Source: Labilithrix sp. (GTDB taxonomy: Bacteria > Myxococcota_A > Polyangia > Polyangiales > Polyangiaceae). From it: a stretch of DNA of 56,927 bases. The notes under the pieces were generated by a model. That model saw nothing but the letters and a program-made list of their open reading frames with translations. It ran no database searches and was not told the DNA's origin. Positions 34,839 to 43,092 of the stretch are shown here, in pieces. The translations under genes were made by a program, and so were the position numbers. Within the stretch, counting starts at the first letter, position 1; the number at the start of each line of letters is the position of its first letter. The DNA lies in the NCBI GenBank assembly GCA_019637225.1, contig JAHBWC010000052.1, forward strand, positions 1 to 56,927. Direction: 5' to 3'.

Positions 34839-35279
34839 ATGAAGAGCCCCATCGCAGCAGTGAAAGCGTCGTTCGGAGACAAGGCGAAGCTCGTCGCCGA
34901 GCTCGAGAACCTCACCAAGGGCGACGACCTCTGGGTCTCGCGCCTGAACGCGAAGAAGGGCCTGGCCCACGTGTCCAACGCGAAGCTCCTTCGCCTCCAC
35001 AAGACCTTCACCGCGGTGAAGGAGAAGTTCGGCACCCGCGCGAAGCTCATCGACGCGATCGCCGAGATCGAGAAGCGCGCGAAGGACGAGGGCTACAAGA
35101 CCCGCCTCGGCGCCTACCCGGTCCCGCGTCTCTGGGACATGTACCAGTCGGCGTCGAAGCGCGTCGCCGGCGCCGAGAAGCCGGCGAAGAAGGCCGCCCC
35201 GAAGCCGAAGGCCGAGAAGAAGGCCGCGCCGAAGAAGGCCGCCGCCCCGAAGAAGACGGCCGCGAAGAAGAAGGCCTGA
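34839..35279 (+). CDS. Small basic protein with duplicated helical unit and histone H1-like tail
   Basis: 146 residues from ATG 34839 with GGAGA upstream. The N-terminal about 110 residues contain an internal duplication: AVKASFGDKAKLVAELENLTK and AVKEKFGTRAKLIDAIAEIEK, each followed by a WVSRLN or YKTRLG helix pair. The last about 32 residues are almost only Lys, Ala and Pro (KKAAPK/KKAAAPKK), like the tail of histone H1 and of bacterial nucleoid proteins such as Hc1 or AlgP. DNA binding is therefore plausible for the tail; what the folded part binds is unknown. No signal peptide is present. Confidence 0.85.
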   Translation: MKSPIAAVKASFGDKAKLVAELENLTKGDDLWVSRLNAKKGLAHVSNAKLLRLHKTFTAVKEKFGTRAKLIDAIAEIEKRAKDEGYKTRLGAYPVPRLWDMYQSASKRVAGAEKPAKKAAPKPKAEKKAAPKKAAAPKKTAAKKKA

Positions 35280-35282
35280 CAC

Positions 35283-35360
35283 CGAACCCAGCACGGTTCG
35301 CCCGAGCGACTCGGGAGCCGCGGCCACGTCGACTGCCTCCGGGCGACAGACGTGGCCGCG
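35283..35360 (+). ncRNA. Run of three perfect hairpins downstream of the H1-tailed gene (terminator or structured RNA candidate)
   Basis: Directly after the stop at 35279 are three adjoining perfect stems: 35283-35288/35295-35300 (6 bp), 35301-35306/35310-35315 (6 bp, 3-base loop), and 35319-35330/35349-35360 (12 bp, 18-base loop). A short T-run (ATTTT) follows at 35365-35369. It could be a composite terminator, a 3'-UTR structure or a small RNA. It does not fold as a tRNA. Confidence 0.4.
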
Positions 35361-35487
35361 CCGCATTTTCGGACCTCGTCCGCGCTCGATTGGGTACCCT
35401 GCCGGCTCGAAGAGGCGCCTCGCCAGGGGCATTCATCTTCCAATCCGTTCAGCTCCTCGAGCTGCACCCTCGCCCTTCCGAGGACCG

Positions 35488-35997
35488 ATGCCCGAAGCCA
35501 CGCTCCGCCACGAGATCGACACCGACGAGGACACCTTCTGGTCGAAGATCGTCTTCGACGAAGCCTTCAACAAGAAGCTCTACGAGGGAGCGCTGAAGTT
35601 CCCCGGCTGGAAGCTGCTCGATTCGAAGGAAGACGGCGACAAGATCGTCCGCCGCGTCCAGGTCGACCCGCCCGTCGGCGATCTGCCCGGCGCGGTGAAG
35701 AAGGTCATCGGCGATCGGCTCGCGTACACGGAGGAAGGAACCTTCGACAAGAAGACGAAGCGCTACTCCTTCAAGGTCACGCCGAGCACGATGGCGGAGA
35801 AGACCAAGGTGAGCGGGGAGCTCTGGGTCGAGAAGCTCGGCGACAAGAAGATCCGCCGCATGTGCCGCATCTCCGTCGAGGTGAAGGTCTTCATGGTCGG
35901 CGGCATGGTCGAGGACCGCATCATGGCGGACCTCCGCTCGTCGTACGACAACAGCACCGCGTTCACGAACCAGCACATCAAGGACAACGGGCTCTGA
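35488..35997 (+). CDS. DUF2505 START-like protein
   Basis: 169 residues with GAGGA before ATG 35488. It matches DUF2505, a Bet v 1/START-like helix-grip fold with a hydrophobic ligand cavity: RHEIDTDEDTFW, FDEAFNKKLYEG at the start and EDRIMADLRSSYDNS in the C-terminal helix. It has no signal, so it is cytosolic. The ligand is unknown, probably a lipid or other hydrophobic molecule. Confidence 0.85.
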   Translation: MPEATLRHEIDTDEDTFWSKIVFDEAFNKKLYEGALKFPGWKLLDSKEDGDKIVRRVQVDPPVGDLPGAVKKVIGDRLAYTEEGTFDKKTKRYSFKVTPSTMAEKTKVSGELWVEKLGDKKIRRMCRISVEVKVFMVGGMVEDRIMADLRSSYDNSTAFTNQHIKDNGL

Positions 35998-36147
35998 GCG
36001 AGCCCGCGCCCCGCGGCGCGTGAGCCGAGCCCCGCGCCGCGGACAGTCAAGCAATTACGGACACTTGCGCCCGTTTACGGTTCTTTACCCGCCCGGGTGA
36101 AGCAGAAGGCGCCGCTCGCACGTCATACTCGAGCGGAGGTCATCTGG

Positions 36148-37089
36148 ATGAAGCTCGCTCGAAGCATCGTGTTCTCTCTCTCGGTTGTCGGCGTGTCCGC
36201 GTTCGCGGTCGCTTGCGGCGGTACGGTCGAGTCGCCTCAGACGAGCGCGAGCGCGGCGACCAAGGCGCCAATCGGCACCAACACGCACGGCATGGTCAAG
36301 GTCGTCGGCGACGCGCTCGGCGAGGTCCCGCTCCGCGCCGACCAGCGCGCCGAGATCGAGAAGCTCGCGTCGGAGGCGGAGGCGCGCCACGCCCCGATGG
36401 CGGACGCGCGCAAGGAGCTCATGGCGGCGTTCGCCGATCAGGTCGAAAAGGGCGCGATCGACAAGGCCGCGCTCCAGCCGAAGCTCGACAAGGTGACGGC
36501 CGACTTCGAGAAGATCCGCGCCGACGATCGCGCGGCGCTCACGAAGCTGCACGGTCTCCTCGACGCCGAGCAGCGCAACGCCTTCGTCGACGCGCTCGAG
36601 AAGCAGATGAAAGGGAAGCGCGGCGAGCACGGCGAGCACATGAAGGGCGGCTTCGGGAAGCTGAAGCAGCTCGCCGACGACCTGAAGCTCACCGACGATC
36701 AGAAGACCCAGATCCGCGACGCGATGCGCGCGGCCCACGAGGAAGGCCGTGACGCCAAGGACGGTCCGGGCGACCGCGAGGGCTGGAAGCACCGCGCCCG
36801 TGGGGAGCATGGCCCGTCGCACTCGGAGTGGAAGCGAGGCGGTCCCCACCACCGCGGCGGACCTCACGCCGGGAAGCGCCCGCTCGAGGCGTTCCGCGCG
36901 GACACGCTCGACCTCGACAAGGTCGCGCCGCCTCACGACGCCAAGGCGATGGCTCGCTTCGGCGCCGACCGGATGAGCGGCCTCGCGGAGAAGCTCCTGC
37001 CCATCCTCACGCCCGAGCAGCGCAAGATCGCGGCCGACAAGATCCGCTCGATGGCCGCGAGCGGCGACGCGACCCTCCTCGGCCACTGA
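36148..37089 (+). CDS. Spy/CpxP-like LTxxQ lipoprotein with His/Gly-rich insert
   Basis: 313 residues from ATG 36148 with GGAGGT seven bases upstream; an in-frame start at 36097 is not needed. It has lipobox FAVAC. The mature protein is helical with repeated LTxxQ-like motifs (LRADQRAEIEKL, LKLTDDQKTQIRDA, LTPEQRKIAADK), as in the Spy/CpxP periplasmic chaperone and metal-sensor family. Residues about 212-250 are rich in His, Gly and Arg (HRARGEHGPSH, GGPHHRGGPHAGK), suggesting metal binding; that is inference. At twice the length of Spy it probably represents two Spy-like units. Confidence 0.85.
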   Translation: MKLARSIVFSLSVVGVSAFAVACGGTVESPQTSASAATKAPIGTNTHGMVKVVGDALGEVPLRADQRAEIEKLASEAEARHAPMADARKELMAAFADQVEKGAIDKAALQPKLDKVTADFEKIRADDRAALTKLHGLLDAEQRNAFVDALEKQMKGKRGEHGEHMKGGFGKLKQLADDLKLTDDQKTQIRDAMRAAHEEGRDAKDGPGDREGWKHRARGEHGPSHSEWKRGGPHHRGGPHAGKRPLEAFRADTLDLDKVAPPHDAKAMARFGADRMSGLAEKLLPILTPEQRKIAADKIRSMAASGDATLLGH

Positions 37090-37110
37090 TCGCGAGCGCG
37101 GCTCGCCCCG

Positions 37111-37142
37111 ACGCGCCGCCGGCCCTAGCGCCGGCGGCGCGT
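37111..37142 (+). terminator. Perfect 13-bp hairpin after the Spy-like gene
   Basis: ACGCGCCGCCGGC (37111-37123) pairs perfectly with GCCGGCGGCGCGT (37130-37142) around a 6-base loop, 22 bp after the stop. No T-run follows, only TCGTCGTCTG, so termination may need Rho or be of a GC-rich type. Confidence 0.5.
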
Positions 37143-37193
37143 TCGTCGTCTGAGCACGGCCAGCCCTAGCGCCGGCGGCGCGTTCGTCGTCTG
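37122..37193 (+). repeat. 31-bp perfect direct repeat duplicating the terminator arm
   Basis: Positions 37122-37152 and 37163-37193 are identical over 31 bp, with a 10-bp spacer. The repeated unit includes the loop and right arm of the hairpin plus the following TCGTCGTCTG, so only the right half was copied. No further copy was noticed. Confidence 0.9.
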
Positions 37194-37259
37194 GGTGAGC
37201 GCGGCCGATCGCCGACGAGCCGCTAACGCTCCGGGCGGCAGTTCGCCTATACATCGCGC

Positions 37260-38015
37260 ATGGCGACGAGGACCGCGCGGCGACGTCTCGGCGTCCTCGC
37301 TGCGGCGTGGGCGATCTGCCGGAAGGACGTCCGCATCGAGCTCCGGACCCGCGAGGTCCTGGCGACCGCCGGCGTCTTCGCGATCGTCGTCGGCGTCCTC
37401 GCGAGCATGACGTACTTCGTCCACCCGAAGTACAACCGCGCGACCGCCGCCGGCACGATCTGGATCGCCGTCTTCTTCGCGTCGGTGCTCTCGTTCAGCC
37501 GCATCTGGCAGCGCGAGCGCGACGAGTCGGCGCTGACGGCGCTGCTCGTCTCGCCGATCCCGCGCGCGTCGATCTTCCTCGGCAAGGCGCTCGCGACGTT
37601 CGGGACCATCCTGCTCGTGGAGCTGCCGCTGATCGCGCTCTCGATGTTCCTCTTCGCGATCGACTTCACGCCTCCGGACGACGCCCTCCGCGATCCGCGC
37701 GCGACGCACGATCCCGCGTCCGTGCACGCGCTCGCGTTCGCGGCGCTCACGGTGATGGGCACAGCCGCGCTAGCGCTCATCGGTACGCTCTTCGGCGTCA
37801 TGACCGTCCGGACGCGGGCGCGCGATCTCGTCCTCGCGATCGTGCTCTTCCCGCTCCTGTCGCCCGTGCTCGTCTGCGGCGTCGCCGGGACGCGGAACGC
37901 CTTCGAGACGCAGCCCTTCGACGACTACAGCGGCTTCCTCGGGCTGATGGGCCTCTTCGTCTTCGTGGGCCTCGCGATGGGCGTCGCGCTCTTCGGCCCG
38001 CTCGTCGACGAATAG
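37260..38015 (+). CDS. ccmB: CcmB-like heme exporter permease, orphan
   Basis: 251 residues, six predicted helices. It resembles CcmB, the ABC permease of cytochrome c maturation system I: WAICRKDVRIELRTRE at the N-terminus, then FSRIWQRERDESALTALLVSP and the SIFLGKALATF region. CcmB pairs with the ATPase CcmA and with CcmC. None of them lies next to it here, so it may be encoded apart or serve another transporter. The charged CcmB start and the VSP motif make a general ABC-2 permease less likely. Confidence 0.85.
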   Translation: MATRTARRRLGVLAAAWAICRKDVRIELRTREVLATAGVFAIVVGVLASMTYFVHPKYNRATAAGTIWIAVFFASVLSFSRIWQRERDESALTALLVSPIPRASIFLGKALATFGTILLVELPLIALSMFLFAIDFTPPDDALRDPRATHDPASVHALAFAALTVMGTAALALIGTLFGVMTVRTRARDLVLAIVLFPLLSPVLVCGVAGTRNAFETQPFDDYSGFLGLMGLFVFVGLAMGVALFGPLVDE

Positions 38016-38048
38016 CCGCGCCGGGAGCGGGGCCGGCGGGACGCGAGG

Positions 38049-39320
38049 CTAAGACGCGATCTGCGTGGCGACGAGGGCGGCGTGCGCCTCGAGCGCGTGC
38101 GGATCGAACGGGAGCCCGCACACCTCACCGGTCGCCCAGATGCCGTCCGCGATCCGCCCGTCGTCGGCCTTCACGACGAACCCTCGCGGCTCGTGCACGA
38201 GCGCGGCGCCGGCCTGCTGACAGAGCTCGAACGCCGGAGAGCGCGCCGCGTCGACGAGGACGGCGTCGGCGTCGACCTCGCGCTCGCTCGTCGCCGTGCG
38301 GACGCGCACGCCCTTGACGCGGCTGCTCCCGCGGATCGAGAGCGGCTCGCCGTGGAGCACGGTGACCTCGGCGCGCTGGCGCGCGGCGCGCGCGAACGAC
38401 TCTCCGAACGGCCCGCCGCCGCCCGTGACGACGACGGCGATGCGCGCACCCACGAGCACGCCCCGCGACAGGAGCCAGCCGGCGGCCCGCGCGCTCATCA
38501 CGTTGGGCATGTCGTTGCCCTCGAACGCGAGCGCTCCGTCGTGCGCGCCGCACGCGAGGACGAGCGCGCGCGCCTCGACGATCTCGGCGCCCTCCTCGCC
38601 GGCGACGAGCAGGTCACGCCCGTAGACGGCTCCCGCGGTGGTGCGCGACCGGAGACGGATCGCGCCCGACGCGACCCCGGCGGAGAACGCGGCGCGGATC
38701 GGCTCGAACGCAGCCGCGTCTTCCCGCGCGAGCGCCGTCACGCCGCCTCCGGGCGTGAGCTGATCGTCCAGCACCTCGACGGCGCGGCTCGCGCGCGCGA
38801 GGCGCACGGCGACCGCCATGCCCGCAGGGCCCGCGCCGACGACGACGACGTCCGCGCTGCGGCGCGCGGCCGGGCGCGGCGCCGCGGCCTCGAGCGGGAG
38901 CTTGCCGAGCCCCGCGACGCGTCGCGCGAAGCCCTGCATGATCGTCTGGATTCCGGGAACGCCCGCGAAGAGCTCGTGGTGGTTCATCCCCTCCGGGAAG
39001 AACCAGTCCGTCATGCGCAGGAGGTCGGTGTCGCGCGGGCCGAGGCGGTTTTGCGTGACGACGGCGGAGCCCTCCTCGGCAGGCACGAGGCACGTCATGA
39101 CGTTCGGCGCGTCGTCGACCCGCGCGAGACACCCGTCGCACGCGCCGCGCATGCACGCCGGCCCGCGCGGCCGGTGAAACTTCGGGCTCCGCGCGATCGT
39201 CGTCTTGCCCGCGGCGATCAGCGCCGCCGCGAGCGGCTCGCCGCGCTCGGCCTCGAGCTCCTCGCCGTCGAGCGTGAACGTGACGGGGTTCTCGAGCGGT
39301 CGGATGCGGGAGGAGGGCAT
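38049..39320 (-). CDS. 2Fe-2S/FAD oxidoreductase, SoxA-N-terminal-like
   Basis: 423 residues. It begins with a plant-type 2Fe-2S domain resembling the N-terminus of sarcosine oxidase alpha (SPKFHRPRGPACMRGACDGC with Cys56, Cys61, Cys64 and Cys77), then a linker (about 110-155), then an FAD-binding Rossmann domain (VVVVGAGPAGMAVA) and a second NAD/FAD element (AVVVTGGGGPFGESFA). The C-terminal GATEG tail (IWATGEVCGLPFDPHALEAH) closes the fold. The glycine-cleavage-T domain of full SoxA is absent, as in HcnA/B or amine dehydrogenase subunits. The substrate is unknown. Confidence 0.88.
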   Translation of the reverse strand: MPSSRIRPLENPVTFTLDGEELEAERGEPLAAALIAAGKTTIARSPKFHRPRGPACMRGACDGCLARVDDAPNVMTCLVPAEEGSAVVTQNRLGPRDTDLLRMTDWFFPEGMNHHELFAGVPGIQTIMQGFARRVAGLGKLPLEAAAPRPAARRSADVVVVGAGPAGMAVAVRLARASRAVEVLDDQLTPGGGVTALAREDAAAFEPIRAAFSAGVASGAIRLRSRTTAGAVYGRDLLVAGEEGAEIVEARALVLACGAHDGALAFEGNDMPNVMSARAAGWLLSRGVLVGARIAVVVTGGGGPFGESFARAARQRAEVTVLHGEPLSIRGSSRVKGVRVRTATSEREVDADAVLVDAARSPAFELCQQAGAALVHEPRGFVVKADDGRIADGIWATGEVCGLPFDPHALEAHAALVATQIAS

Positions 39321-39406
39321 GGGGTGCGCGCCACCGTGGGGAGAGCCGTCGGCGGCGGCGCCACTCTACTCGAATCCGGCATCCGAGCACGGCCGCCTCG
39401 CGCGGC

Positions 39407-41137
39407 TCAGTCGATCGGGCAGGACGGATCGGGCGCGATCGAGAGATCGTCGAGGTCGAAGCGCGCGGACTGGCAGAGGTCATCCGGTCTTCGAACGGGC
39501 GCGACGTCGATCGCGACGCTCGTCTGGCGACCCCACGACTCGCTCGGGAGGCAGAGCACGGCCTCCGTCCATTCCGCGGCCCGCGGAAGGCGCTGCCCTC
39601 CCTCCGCGCCGACCTCGCCCGCGGTCACGAAGGCAAGCGCATCCGTCCGCAGCCGGTACCAGAGCTTGAGCGCGGCGCCGCCCGCGGCGTTCGGAGGTCG
39701 ACTCGGGACGTGGAGCATGCTCGAGCTCCACGCCGCGCGCACGCCGTCGTCCCCACAGGGCGAGTCGATCCGGAGAAAGGCGTTGCCCGAGTGGGCGTCA
39801 GCCGGATCGCGGACGACGCGGACGCGCCGAGACGTGCTCTGCCACGGCGAGACCATGCCGTCGTGCTCGAAGCCTCCGTCGCTCACGCTCTCCAAGGCCC
39901 CGCACGAGGGCTCGGACCGCAGAACGAAATCGTCGAGACGAAGGATGTTCGCGGAGGGGCACTCGAGCCTGGCCGCCACGCCGAGACGAAGCGCGAGGCC
40001 CGGCGTCGTCCGCGGCAGGCAGACGACCGCCTCCTCCTTCGCGCCCGTCCCGCGCACCTCAGCGACCGGCGCCCCGTCGACGTCCACCAGGGTGACCCCG
40101 TCGCGCGTGCCCTCCAGCGAGAACGCGAGGGCAGGGTGCTCGAGCGCCTCCGGAACGGACATCGAGGTGGACATCGCGGCTCGTTCCTCGGTGTTGTCGC
40201 AGCGCTGCGTGAGGCGCGCCGACCGGCCTCCGTTCGCTTCGACGAACACCACGCTGCCGACGAGGAACCCCGAGCCGACCGCGTCCGTGTCCCAGTCGCC
40301 TGCTTCGAAGTCGCCGTTCCTCACGGTGCCCGGACGCGCGCAGTCCGCCGAGGGGACGAACTCCGCTCGACCGAGGAGCGCGTCCTCCCTCGGGCCCCAC
40401 GAGGAGCTCGAGCCGTACGCGCGCAGACCGAAGCTGAGGACGCGACCGAAGGCCCGTTCACCGAGGCACACGCGCGCGCGCCTGAACGAGCCGCGCGAGA
40501 AGAACGCCTGGTCGGCCAGCCAATCGTCGAAGGCGATCGAAAACCACTGGCGCGCGTTCGAGCAGCCGCCCTCGAACGCGCACGTGACGTCGAGCTCGAG
40601 CGCGAGCGGCTCCGCGTCGGCGTACGCCGGCATCTCGAACGACTGGAAGACCTTTCCGGAGCCGCTGAACCGCACCCAGCCGCGGCTCCCGCCGACGTCC
40701 GCAGGCCTGCCAGGATCGATCGACACCTGCCCGCGCGTGTCCCAGGCGCGGAGCTCGGGAGTGGAGAACGAGGGGTCGACGGGACCCCCGGTGAAGACGC
40801 AGCCGCCCTCCCGAGTCCGCGAGTAGCCGACGACGCACCCGCAGACCGCTCGACCCGAAACGTCGCTGCACCGCTCGTGCGGACCGCAGGTCACGGACGA
40901 GGAGCACGCACGAGCGCAGAGCCCGTTGCCGTCGTTGTCCTGGAACCCGGGCGCGCACTCCGCGCACGCGGGCCCGGCGTACCCCGGCTGGCACGCGCAG
41001 ACCGGCGGATCCGACGTGACCGAGCAAGTCCCGTTCGAGCCGCACCCGGTGTCGAGACACGACGGGCTCCCCTCGGGGAGCTGCGAGCACGCGACGATCG
41101 CGCCGGCGACGATCAGCGCTGCCGCGAGCCCCTTCAT
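39407..41137 (-). CDS. EGF-like/beta-sandwich surface lipoprotein, tandem copy 2
   Basis: 576 residues from ATG 41137 (MKGLAAALIVAGAIVAC lipobox). Cys-rich EGF-like modules occupy about residues 24-100 (CGSNGTCSV, CQPGYAGPACAECAPGFQD, CGPHERCSDVSG), ending GGCVFTGGPVDPSF. Three or four beta-sandwich segments of carbohydrate-binding-module style follow, marked by NGDFEAGDWD, GGFEHDGMVSPW and LKLWYRL. It is the downstream member of a pair with 41202-42932: the same length to the residue, the same domain order, and near-identical signal peptides. The two are 64 bp apart and probably cotranscribed. No catalytic residues are seen; surface recognition is inferred. Confidence 0.88.
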   Translation of the reverse strand: MKGLAAALIVAGAIVACSQLPEGSPSCLDTGCGSNGTCSVTSDPPVCACQPGYAGPACAECAPGFQDNDGNGLCARACSSSVTCGPHERCSDVSGRAVCGCVVGYSRTREGGCVFTGGPVDPSFSTPELRAWDTRGQVSIDPGRPADVGGSRGWVRFSGSGKVFQSFEMPAYADAEPLALELDVTCAFEGGCSNARQWFSIAFDDWLADQAFFSRGSFRRARVCLGERAFGRVLSFGLRAYGSSSSWGPREDALLGRAEFVPSADCARPGTVRNGDFEAGDWDTDAVGSGFLVGSVVFVEANGGRSARLTQRCDNTEERAAMSTSMSVPEALEHPALAFSLEGTRDGVTLVDVDGAPVAEVRGTGAKEEAVVCLPRTTPGLALRLGVAARLECPSANILRLDDFVLRSEPSCGALESVSDGGFEHDGMVSPWQSTSRRVRVVRDPADAHSGNAFLRIDSPCGDDGVRAAWSSSMLHVPSRPPNAAGGAALKLWYRLRTDALAFVTAGEVGAEGGQRLPRAAEWTEAVLCLPSESWGRQTSVAIDVAPVRRPDDLCQSARFDLDDLSIAPDPSCPID

Positions 41138-41201
41138 CGCACGCTCCGCGGGCGTGCGTCGTGGCCTTGCAGAAGCGCACGACATCGCGCGGCGAGACGA
41201 G

Positions 41202-42932
41202 TCACTCGATGGGGCATGACGGATCGGCGGCGAACGAGACGTCGTCGACGTCGAAGACGCTGGGGACGCAGTCGTCCGAATCGTCCGGTCCACGCCAAAG
41301 CTGGGCGACGACGCCGTAGCGGAATCCCCAAGCGTACGCCGGGAGGCAGAGGGTCGCCTCTGTCCACGTCGGGGCGGCCGGCAGCCGGTACGACCTTTCG
41401 GCGTGCGCTCCGCCGCTGGCCGTGACACTGGCAACGGCCTCGGGCGAGAGGCGATACCAGAGCTTGAGCGCCGGGCCCCCGGCAGCGCCGGGAGGCCGGC
41501 TCGGCACCTTGCTGGTGGAGCTCCACGTCGCGCCCAGGGCACCGGCGCATGACTGCGCGAGCCGAAGGTACCCGCTCCCCGAGTGCGCGGCGGCTGGATC
41601 CCGGACGAGCGTGACGTTCTCGGACGAGGTCCACCAGGGGGAGACCAGGCCGACGCCCTCGAAGTCGCCGTCCCTCATGCCCTCGTCGACCTCCGCGCAG
41701 GACGGCTCGGAGCGGAGGACGAAGTCGTCGACGTGGACGACGTTGTTCGGGGTGTCGAAGCAGCGGGTGCCGGTGCCCCGGACCTCGAGGCGGAACGCCT
41801 GACCGCGCGTCGAAGGTGGCAGGCAGACGACCACGTCCTCCTTCGCGCCGGTCCCCCGCACTTGCCAGGTACCGACGAAGCCGACGCTGACGGTGGAGAA
41901 CGCATCGCGCGTCCCCTGCAGCGAGAAGGCTAGCGCCGGGCGCTCGAGAGCCTCCGGGATCGACATCGTGGTCGACATCGCCGCCGTCGGCTCGAAGCCG
42001 CACTGCGGTGCGAGCCTCCCCAGGCGCGTCCCGCCCTCCTCGATGAAGTCCACGCCCGCGCCCTGCTCGACCTCCCAGTCTCCCGCCTGGAAGTCGCCGT
42101 TCTTCACCGTCCCCGGAGCGGCGCACGTCGCGAAGGGGACGAACTGTGCGCGGCCGATCAGCCCATCGCCGCTCGAATCCGCCCCCGCGCTCCCGCCGTA
42201 GGCGCGCAGCCTGAAGTCGACCTTGCGGCCGAACGCCCGTTCACCGAGACAGACGCGGGTGATCGTGGGCGCGTGGGAGGGGCGAGGCAGGAAGAGCGCG
42301 TGCTCGACGAGCTGGGCTCCGAAGTCCACGCCAAAAAAGGTGTGGACGTTCTCGCACGTGCCCGTCCGCGTGCACCCGAGCTCGAGCTCGAGCGCGAGCG
42401 GCTCTGCGTCGGCGTACGACGGCATCTCGAACGACTGAACGACGTCGCCGAAGCCGCCGAACCGCGCCCATCCTCGCCCGATCCCGGCGTCCGACGGCCT
42501 GCCGGTGTCGATCGTCACTGCCCCGCGCGTCGTCCAGCCGCCCGGCTGGGGCTTGTCGAACGAGGGATCGACCGGGCCGCCGGTGAAGACACAGGCGCCT
42601 CCCCCCTCGGGCTGCGAGTACCCGACGACGCACACGCAGAGCGGTCGACCAGAGGCCTCGCTGCAGCGCTCGTGGGGACCGCACGGGGTCGCGGCGCACG
42701 CACGCGCGCAAAATCCGTTGCCGTCCGTGTCCTGAAAGCCGGGCGCGCAGGCCGCGCACGCCGGTCCGTCGTACCCGACCTCGCAGACGCAGACCGGCGT
42801 GGCCCCCTCGACGGAGCACGTGCCGTGCGGTCCGCATCCGGTACCGAGGCACGACGTGCTCTCGGCCTCCGGGATGTTCGAGCACGCGAGGATCGCGCCG
42901 GCGACGATCAGCGCTGCGGCGAGCCCCCTCAT
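41202..42932 (-). CDS. EGF-like/beta-sandwich surface lipoprotein, tandem copy 1
   Basis: 576 residues from ATG 42932 (MRGLAAALIVAGAILAC lipobox), identical in length and layout to its neighbour at 39407-41137. EGF-like modules are CGPHGTCSV, CEVGYDGPACAACAPGFQD and CGPHERCSEASG, then GACVFTGGPVDPSF; beta modules are NGDFQAGDWE, DGDFEGVGLVSPWW and LKLWYRL. The first about 30 codons are also close at DNA level (shared stretch ATCAGCGCTGC), so duplication is fairly recent there, while the C-terminal half has diverged. It probably leads the two-gene transcript. Confidence 0.88.
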   Translation of the reverse strand: MRGLAAALIVAGAILACSNIPEAESTSCLGTGCGPHGTCSVEGATPVCVCEVGYDGPACAACAPGFQDTDGNGFCARACAATPCGPHERCSEASGRPLCVCVVGYSQPEGGGACVFTGGPVDPSFDKPQPGGWTTRGAVTIDTGRPSDAGIGRGWARFGGFGDVVQSFEMPSYADAEPLALELELGCTRTGTCENVHTFFGVDFGAQLVEHALFLPRPSHAPTITRVCLGERAFGRKVDFRLRAYGGSAGADSSGDGLIGRAQFVPFATCAAPGTVKNGDFQAGDWEVEQGAGVDFIEEGGTRLGRLAPQCGFEPTAAMSTTMSIPEALERPALAFSLQGTRDAFSTVSVGFVGTWQVRGTGAKEDVVVCLPPSTRGQAFRLEVRGTGTRCFDTPNNVVHVDDFVLRSEPSCAEVDEGMRDGDFEGVGLVSPWWTSSENVTLVRDPAAAHSGSGYLRLAQSCAGALGATWSSTSKVPSRPPGAAGGPALKLWYRLSPEAVASVTASGGAHAERSYRLPAAPTWTEATLCLPAYAWGFRYGVVAQLWRGPDDSDDCVPSVFDVDDVSFAADPSCPIE

Positions 42933-43092
42933 GGTGTCGAATGAAGCACGTCCGAGCACGCCCGGCCACACGCGGTCGCGTGCGTGCCTGACGCGCTCGC
43001 GCGCGCGCCGCGCGGGCGGAGAGCCGGGGTCGGGCCGGCGGCGGACGACGCTTTACTTTCGATCTCCACGTCGGGAGACTGTCGGGAACGCG

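Noticed and set aside
35281..35370. tRNA-like or riboswitch-like fold
   Set aside because: Three stems are real, but arm lengths, the T-loop and an acceptor stem are missing; no known riboswitch core was recognised.
37122..37193. Minimal CRISPR or att site
   Set aside because: Only two copies, a 10-bp spacer, and no cas gene, integrase or tRNA; better explained as a terminator-linked duplication.
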